DNA of 9,670 nucleotides from Clostridia bacterium (GTDB lineage: Bacteria; Bacillota_A; Clostridia; Oscillospirales; CAG-272), in the NCBI GenBank assembly GCA_017468115.1, contig JAFUJS010000050.1, positions 1-9,670 of the forward strand, given 5' to 3'. The position numbers and the translations under genes were made by a program. Positions 6,645 through 9,670 of the stretch are shown piece by piece; within the stretch, counting starts at the first letter, position 1; each line of letters opens with the position of its first letter. A model generated the notes under the pieces. It worked only from the letters and a program-made list of their open reading frames with translations. It had not been told where the DNA came from and searched no databases.

Positions 6645-7802
6645 ATGCGTAGCTCTACACTTAAAACTACAATACATTTTGAAGGCAATGCGCTCTCTCG
6701 CCTTGCCAAGCTGGAATATAAAAAGGTATTTATAATTGCCGACCCGTTTATTGTTTCAAGCGGTCTTATCAAGGCGGTTACTAAGCACCTTGACTCAGCG
6801 GGAATTGAATATAAGGTTTACTCTGACGTTGTTCCCGACCCGACTGTTGAAAAGGTTGTTTCAGGCGTTGCTGCTCTTTCTAAGGAAATGGCGCCCTGCT
6901 TAATTGCTGTGGGCGGCGGCTCCGCTATTGACCTTGCAAAATGCGTGCGCCTGTTTACCCACAATATTCACCCCGATTATTCCCCCCGCTTTATCGCAAT
7001 TCCCACAACAAGCGGCACAGGAAGTGAGGTTACCTCATTTGCGGTTATAACAGACACCTCGAAAAACGTAAAGCACGCAATTATTGACGACTTTCTTCTT
7101 CCAAACGAAGCCATACTTGATGTTGAAATGGTAAAGAGCGTTCCTGCCTCTGTTACCGCAGATACAGGACTTGACGTTTTGGCGCATGCCCTTGAGGCAT
7201 ATGTCAGCACTGAGGCGGACTACTTCACCGATATGTATGCTGAAAAGGCTACATCCCTTTGCAAGCACTATCTTGTGCGCTCATATAATTACCCCAAAAC
7301 TCACGAAAACAAGGCAAGAGATAAAATGCACGTTGCGTCTTGTCTGGCAGGCATCGCATTCAACGCTGCATCCCTTGGCATTTGCCACAGTATAGCCCAT
7401 CAGCTGGGCGCCCAGTTCCACATTCCTCACGGACGTGCAAACGCCATTGTTCTTCCCGACGTAATCGGCTTTAACTCGGGAATTGCGGAAAACACCTTTA
7501 AGCTTGATAACCCCGGCCCCTGCGTATCAAAATACGCAAATATGTCCCGCCGTATCGGACTTGCCGGCTATGACGATATTGCCTGCGTAAAGGCGCTTGC
7601 CTTCTACATTCGCTCAATGCAAATCGAAATGGGAATGCCCGTGTGCGTTCAGGACGCGGTTCCTAATTTGACCTATGAAGAGTACGAGTCTAAGCTGGAC
7701 GCCATGGCAGCGGCTGCCCTGCTTGACAGATGCACAGGCACCAACCCACGCAAGCCGACCAAGGAAGATATTATACAAATCCTCAAAAAGGTTTGGAAAT
7801 AA
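6645..7802 (+). CDS. Iron-dependent (group III) alcohol dehydrogenase, PduQ/EutG/FucO-like
   Basis: NAD-dependent alcohol dehydrogenase of 385 residues. The GGGSAID motif (90-96) and PTTSGTGSEVT (120-130) bind the cofactor. Likely metal ligands are D177 and H181 (GLDVLAH), H248 (CHSIAH) and H262 (IPHG); H252 is the further conserved histidine. This matches the ligand spacing of FucO (lactaldehyde reductase). It probably reduces lactaldehyde or propionaldehyde to the alcohol. It has no extra N- or C-terminal helix, so it may act outside the shell or enter by another contact. It is divergent from the BMC operon with its own promoter, and its terminator follows at once, so it is monocistronic. 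It duplicates the role of the zinc enzyme in the operon, suggesting one reductase in the lumen and one in the cytosol, or control by a different signal. Exact substrate not determined. Confidence 0.92.
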   Translation: MRSSTLKTTIHFEGNALSRLAKLEYKKVFIIADPFIVSSGLIKAVTKHLDSAGIEYKVYSDVVPDPTVEKVVSGVAALSKEMAPCLIAVGGGSAIDLAKCVRLFTHNIHPDYSPRFIAIPTTSGTGSEVTSFAVITDTSKNVKHAIIDDFLLPNEAILDVEMVKSVPASVTADTGLDVLAHALEAYVSTEADYFTDMYAEKATSLCKHYLVRSYNYPKTHENKARDKMHVASCLAGIAFNAASLGICHSIAHQLGAQFHIPHGRANAIVLPDVIGFNSGIAENTFKLDNPGPCVSKYANMSRRIGLAGYDDIACVKALAFYIRSMQIEMGMPVCVQDAVPNLTYEEYESKLDAMAAAALLDRCTGTNPRKPTKEDIIQILKKVWK

Positions 7803-7848
7803 AAAGCAACCCACGTGCGCCACAGGGCACACACAGGTTGCTTTTTTC
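7801..7848 (+). terminator. Terminator of the iron alcohol dehydrogenase gene
   Basis: AAAAAGCAACC (7801-7811) pairs with GGTTGCTTTTT (from 7836), with an inner GTGC/GCAC stem in the loop, followed by TTTTTTCTT. It begins at the stop codon. The reverse strand also ends in T-rich sequence, so it may work in both directions. Confidence 0.85.
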
Positions 7849-7873
7849 TTATACGATATCACAGTAATTCAAT

Positions 7874-7903
7874 AAAAAAAGCCTCTTGGACTGAGCCAAG
7901 AGG
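7874..7903 (-). terminator. Terminator of small RNA A
   Basis: Perfect 8-bp stem CCTCTTGG/CCAAGAGG with a 6-nt loop, then CTTTTTTT on the minus strand. Confidence 0.85.
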
Positions 7904-7934
7904 AAAGGTAAGCCTGCTAGGCATCCCTTAATTC
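7874..7934 (-). ncRNA. Putative small RNA A (about 61 nt, two hairpins)
   Basis: A self-contained minus-strand transcription unit between the transporter terminator and the dehydrogenase terminator. From a predicted start near 7933-7934 the RNA has a small hairpin (GCCT/AGGC, 7912-7922) and then a strong 8-bp stem, CCTCTTGG (7896-7903 on the template) with CCAAGAGG (7882-7889), ending in seven U (7874-7880). There is no plausible coding sequence: an ATG shortly after the start reads straight through the terminator. It cannot be the transporter's own terminator because a good one lies upstream of this promoter. No Rfam family is recognised. It may be a trans-acting sRNA or a short decoy transcript; function unknown. 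Confidence 0.6.
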
Positions 7935-7940
7935 AATGCT

Positions 7941-7969
7941 ATTATACGGCTTTTTGCCCCGCTTGTCCA
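7941..7969 (-). promoter_or_regulatory. Promoter of small RNA A
   Basis: On the minus strand TGGACA (7964-7969), 17 bp, then TATAAT (7941-7946). The -35 box matches consensus at five of six positions and the -10 box at all six. It starts directly after the transporter terminator. Confidence 0.75.
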
Positions 7970-7973
7970 CCCC

Positions 7974-7999
7974 AAAACAAAAAGGCAGATTCCTCTGCC
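7974..7999 (-). terminator. Terminator of the MFS transporter gene
   Basis: GGCAGA (minus, 7999-7994) pairs with TCTGCC (7989-7984) around a GGAA loop, then TTTTTGTTTT. It lies 4 nt after the transporter stop codon. Confidence 0.85.
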
Positions 8000-8002
8000 C
8001 TT

Positions 8003-9175
8003 TTATGTGTTGTTTTTTGCTTTTTTCAGCACCAGCTCGTGCATAACGAGCATAAGCACCAGAAGTATTGCAAGGAAAGGCGGCAAAAGTGAAATAGAGA
8101 TATTTTCCGCTATAATGCCAAACAAGGGTGGCACAATCAAAAATCCTGTGTATGCAAATGCCATTTGTACGCCTATCATCGCTTGGGATTTATCTCTTCC
8201 AAAAACGCTGGGTGTCATATGAATAATGCAGGGGTATACAGGAGCGCAGCCAAGTCCAATAACGACAAAGCCGGTCAGAGCAAATGCGAAATGGAACGGC
8301 ACCAGCATCAAGGCAATACCCACGGCAATAATAGCCGACCCCATACGGATGAGGAACTTGTCGCTAAGCTTCATAGCAAGGAAGCCGTTAACAAGTCTTC
8401 CAAGGGTTATGCCAATATAGAACATGCTTGCATAGCCTGCCGCCGTTTCGGGCGAAAAGCCCCACCCCTCTACAAGATAGGTGCTTGCCCAAAGAGATGT
8501 GGTAACCTCCATAGCGCAATAACAGAAGAACGTCAAGAAGCACGGAACTGCACCCTTGATGGAGAATATCTCCTTGAAGGAAAGAGATTTTGATTCCGCT
8601 TGCGTTTCTGTAACATTGTTTTCTGCGCTTCCCTTTTTCCAAAGAGGAATGCTGATAAATATGATTACGCAAAGCACCGCTTGAATAATAGAAACGATAA
8701 GATAACCGCCGCTCCAGCTCTCTAGCTTAACCAGTGAAAAGCTCATTATATACGGGCTGACAGCTGCGCCAACGCCCCACATACAGTGGAGCCAGCTCAT
8801 ATGCTGCGCCTTGTAATGGAGAGCAACGTAGTTATTCAGAATAGCATCCACACCGCCTGCGCCAAGACCAAAAGGAATTGCCCACAGAATCAGCATCCAA
8901 AATTGGGTGCTGATAGAAAAGCCGAACAAGCAGATTGCGGTTACAGTAATGCTTACGGCAGTAACCAAGCCTGCGCCGAATTTGCGAAGGAGCTTATCGC
9001 TAAACAAGCTGGACAGAATAGTGCCCACCGTGATGGTTGCCGATATAATACCTGCGTATGAAACAGGCACGCAAATTTCAGTGTGCAGCACGGGCCAAGC
9101 CGAGCCCAAAAGGGAGTCCGGCAGACCAAGACTGATAAAGCAAATATATATAAGGACCAAAAGCAAGCTTCCCAT
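8003..9175 (-). CDS. MFS transporter, FucP/sugar-permease-like
   Basis: Integral membrane transporter of 390 residues with the 12-helix MFS pattern: six hydrophobic segments in residues 1-180, a polar loop at about 180-212 (many K, E, S, N), then six more to residue 384. The N-terminal segment FISLGLPDSLLGSAWPVL is typical of a common Firmicute MFS group often annotated as fucose permease. The cytoplasmic loop after helix 2 reads FSDKLLRKFG, the MFS A-motif position (G-x-x-x-D-R in classic members). GAGGVDAILNNYVALHY after helix 4 is also characteristic. The start is supported by GAGGT 7 nt upstream; it has its own promoter and terminator. Sugar uptake for the neighbouring BMC pathway is plausible but not shown, and homology alone does not fix the substrate. 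An efflux role is possible. Confidence 0.85.
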   Translation of the reverse strand: MGSLLLVLIYICFISLGLPDSLLGSAWPVLHTEICVPVSYAGIISATITVGTILSSLFSDKLLRKFGAGLVTAVSITVTAICLFGFSISTQFWMLILWAIPFGLGAGGVDAILNNYVALHYKAQHMSWLHCMWGVGAAVSPYIMSFSLVKLESWSGGYLIVSIIQAVLCVIIFISIPLWKKGSAENNVTETQAESKSLSFKEIFSIKGAVPCFLTFFCYCAMEVTTSLWASTYLVEGWGFSPETAAGYASMFYIGITLGRLVNGFLAMKLSDKFLIRMGSAIIAVGIALMLVPFHFAFALTGFVVIGLGCAPVYPCIIHMTPSVFGRDKSQAMIGVQMAFAYTGFLIVPPLFGIIAENISISLLPPFLAILLVLMLVMHELVLKKAKNNT

Positions 9176-9210
9176 TGTATTTACCTCGCCGAATTGTTAT
9201 TTACTAGCTA

Positions 9211-9239
9211 ATTTTATCACATAAAATTAAGCTTTTCAA
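9211..9239 (-). promoter_or_regulatory. Promoter of the MFS transporter gene
   Basis: On the minus strand TTGAAA (9234-9239), 17 bp, then TAAAAT (9211-9216), with TGA just before the -10 box as an extended -10. The leader is about 30 nt. The interval 9258-9290 upstream of it shows nothing recognisable. Confidence 0.75.
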
Positions 9240-9242
9240 CAA

Positions 9243-9257
9243 TTAAAATATTTTTCA
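9243..9257. promoter_or_regulatory. Possible RpiR operator upstream of the transporter promoter
   Basis: TTAAAATATTTTTCA matches the O1 palindrome at 13 of 15 positions and ends 4 bp before the transporter -35 box. The sequence is A/T-rich, so a chance match is quite possible. Confidence 0.3.
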
Positions 9258-9290
9258 TAAAATTTTCCACGCCTTGATGAAAGCTGCGCC

Positions 9291-9323
9291 AAAAAAGGGA
9301 ACGAGATATACTCGTTCCCTTTT
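9291..9323 (-). terminator. Strong bidirectional hairpin terminator
   Basis: A perfect 13-bp inverted repeat (9293-9305 with 9311-9323; core GGGAACGAG/CTCGTTCCC) with a 5-nt loop. The minus strand ends in TTTTTTGG, so it can terminate leftward transcription from the small RNA genes and shield the transporter promoter. It may be a second terminator behind small RNA B. Confidence 0.7.
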
Positions 9324-9329
9324 ACGTAT

Positions 9330-9398
9330 AAAAAAAGTAGCACCCCACGGGCTAAGCTTTCGCCGCCCATTCAATGACACAATGTGCCGTGCTACCTT
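9330..9398 (-). ncRNA. Putative small RNA B (about 69 nt, three-way junction)
   Basis: A compact RNA gene with a perfect consensus promoter and a terminator built into its fold. The RNA starts near 9398 with AAGGTAGCAC. The outer stem pairs GTAGCAC (9395-9389) with GTGCTAC (9343-9337), which is followed at once by seven U (9336-9330). Inside are two hairpins: GGCAC-AUU-GUGUC (9388-9376) and AUGGGC/GCCCGU (9370-9365 with 9352-9347), the latter capped by an inner GC-GAAA-GC with a GNRA tetraloop. No ORF with a ribosome binding site fits. The whole RNA is therefore structured from end to end, unlike a simple terminator. I do not recognise a known family. Function unknown; a small-molecule or protein-binding RNA, or a trans-acting sRNA, are options. 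Confidence 0.65.
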
Positions 9399-9404
9399 GC
9401 AATC

Positions 9405-9433
9405 ATTATATACTGTAAAGGCTCATTTGTCAA
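9405..9433 (-). promoter_or_regulatory. Consensus promoter of small RNA B
   Basis: On the minus strand TTGACA (9428-9433), exactly 17 bp, then TATAAT (9405-9410): twelve of twelve consensus bases. This should be a strong housekeeping promoter. Confidence 0.85.
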
Positions 9434-9489
9434 GCCCCTGTTAAAGGTGCCACTTTTTTGAGGCGGCACGCTTGCTCGGCTAGGGGCTT
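9432..9489. repeat. Nested inverted repeat between small RNA units B and C
   Basis: AAGCCCCT (9432-9439) pairs with AGGGGCTT (9482-9489). Inside, GTGCCAC (9448-9454) and GCGGCAC (9463-9469) pair over seven positions with one G-U on the minus strand. The fold would be a closed multi-stem element of 58 nt. No U-run follows it on either strand, and its arm overlaps the -35 box of promoter B. It could be read-through RNA from unit C or a remnant of another unit. Confidence 0.45.
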
Positions 9490-9491
9490 AT

Positions 9492-9543
9492 AAAAAAATA
9501 ACTCACTCTTTCGAGTGAGTGGTGTTGCCTGAGGGCAACTGCT
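9492..9543 (-). ncRNA. Putative small RNA C (about 52 nt, two hairpins)
   Basis: Predicted to start near 9542-9543, just after the sequence AAAGGTAGCAG. It contains a perfect 6-bp hairpin (GTTGCC/GGCAAC, 9524-9539, CTCA loop) and a perfect 8-bp hairpin (ACTCACTC/GAGTGAGT, 9501-9520) with a GAAA tetraloop, then a run of seven U. Nearly every base is used in structure. An 11-codon reading frame from a TTG at the first hairpin ends in the terminator stem, but no gene follows that a leader peptide could control. Its 5' region shares AAGGTAGCA with small RNA B, suggesting common origin or common target. No known family recognised. Confidence 0.6.
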
Positions 9544-9549
9544 ACCTTT

Positions 9550-9578
9550 ATTATATGTCAAAAAGTGCATTTTGTCAA
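9550..9578 (-). promoter_or_regulatory. Consensus promoter of small RNA C
   Basis: On the minus strand TTGACA (9573-9578), exactly 17 bp, then TATAAT (9550-9555): again twelve of twelve consensus bases. A second TTGACA directly abuts the -10 box inside the spacer. Confidence 0.85.
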
Positions 9579-9582
9579 GATG

Positions 9583-9614
9583 ATAAAAGCCTCAATTGGA
9601 AACAATTGAGGCTT
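9583..9614 (-). terminator. Hairpin terminator of a transcript entering from the right (possible small RNA D)
   Basis: A perfect 12-bp stem (9587-9598 with 9603-9614; AAGCCTCAATTG/CAATTGAGGCTT) with a 4-nt loop, followed on the minus strand by TTTTATC. The U-run is weak but the stem is strong. It sits directly upstream of promoter C, as the terminators in the other units do. The sequence 9615-9670 holds no ORF; GGCA/TGCC (9644-9660) may form one more small hairpin of the same RNA. Confidence 0.55.
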
Positions 9615-9670
9615 GGCTACAGCAACTAAGTGTAGGTGTCGATGGCATTTTTACAGTGCCTTGATGCTAT

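Noticed and set aside
6457..6735. Plus-strand open frame of 92 codons in the divergent gap
   Set aside because: Low-complexity Phe/Lys translation of T-rich promoter DNA that runs into the dehydrogenase gene in another frame, with no ribosome binding site.
9500..9535. Eleven-codon TTG-initiated frame inside small RNA C as a leader peptide
   Set aside because: No rare codon cluster linked to a pathway, rare start codon, and no gene follows that attenuation would control.
9613..9640. ACTAAGTGTAG on the plus strand resembles the 3' part of Cas12a-type CRISPR repeats
   Set aside because: Only one copy is visible, the 5' arm reads CAAC instead of CTAC so the repeat stem has a mismatch, and no cas gene is in the window. 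The next repeat would fall beyond the right edge, so it cannot be fully excluded.

Overview
The window looks like an accessory catabolic region of a gut-type Firmicute, most likely a clostridial lineage. The reasons are AGGAGG-type ribosome binding sites, TTGACA/TATAAT promoters, very A/T-rich intergenic DNA against moderate-GC genes, and protein families typical of Clostridia. This is inference from the sequence alone; no species is claimed.

Region 1-6364 (minus strand) is one long operon of a bacterial microcompartment (BMC). In transcription order it has an RpiR/SIS repressor, acetate kinase, a class II sugar-phosphate aldolase, a CoA-acylating aldehyde dehydrogenase, a zinc alcohol dehydrogenase, an atypical BMC-H shell protein and a canonical BMC-H shell protein cut by the left edge. 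Three enzymes carry terminal amphipathic helices of the encapsulation-peptide type: aldehyde dehydrogenase and zinc dehydrogenase at the N-terminus, aldolase at the C-terminus. The likely pathway is cleavage of fuculose-1-P or rhamnulose-1-P to DHAP plus lactaldehyde, with the aldehyde processed inside the shell. One branch reduces it to 1,2-propanediol, the other oxidises it to an acyl-CoA, acyl-phosphate and acid, with ATP made by the kinase. The phosphotransacylase, vertex and trimeric shell proteins, and any glycyl-radical diol dehydratase are not in view and would be expected left of position 1.

Region 6202-6644 is a divergent control region. It has a strong leftward promoter, a rightward promoter and at least five 15-bp inverted repeats of the form TGAAA-N5-TTTCA, probably the RpiR operators. 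Rightward lies an iron-dependent alcohol dehydrogenase (6645-7802) with its own terminator.

Region 7803-9670 holds an MFS transporter (8003-9175, minus) with its own promoter and terminator. Around it are several very short minus-strand transcription units: at least three (about 61, 69 and 52 nt) pair a near-perfect sigma-A promoter with one or two hairpins and a run of seven U. They encode no convincing protein and are best read as independent small RNA genes. A fourth probably enters from the right edge. These RNAs are the least explained and most interesting part of the window.
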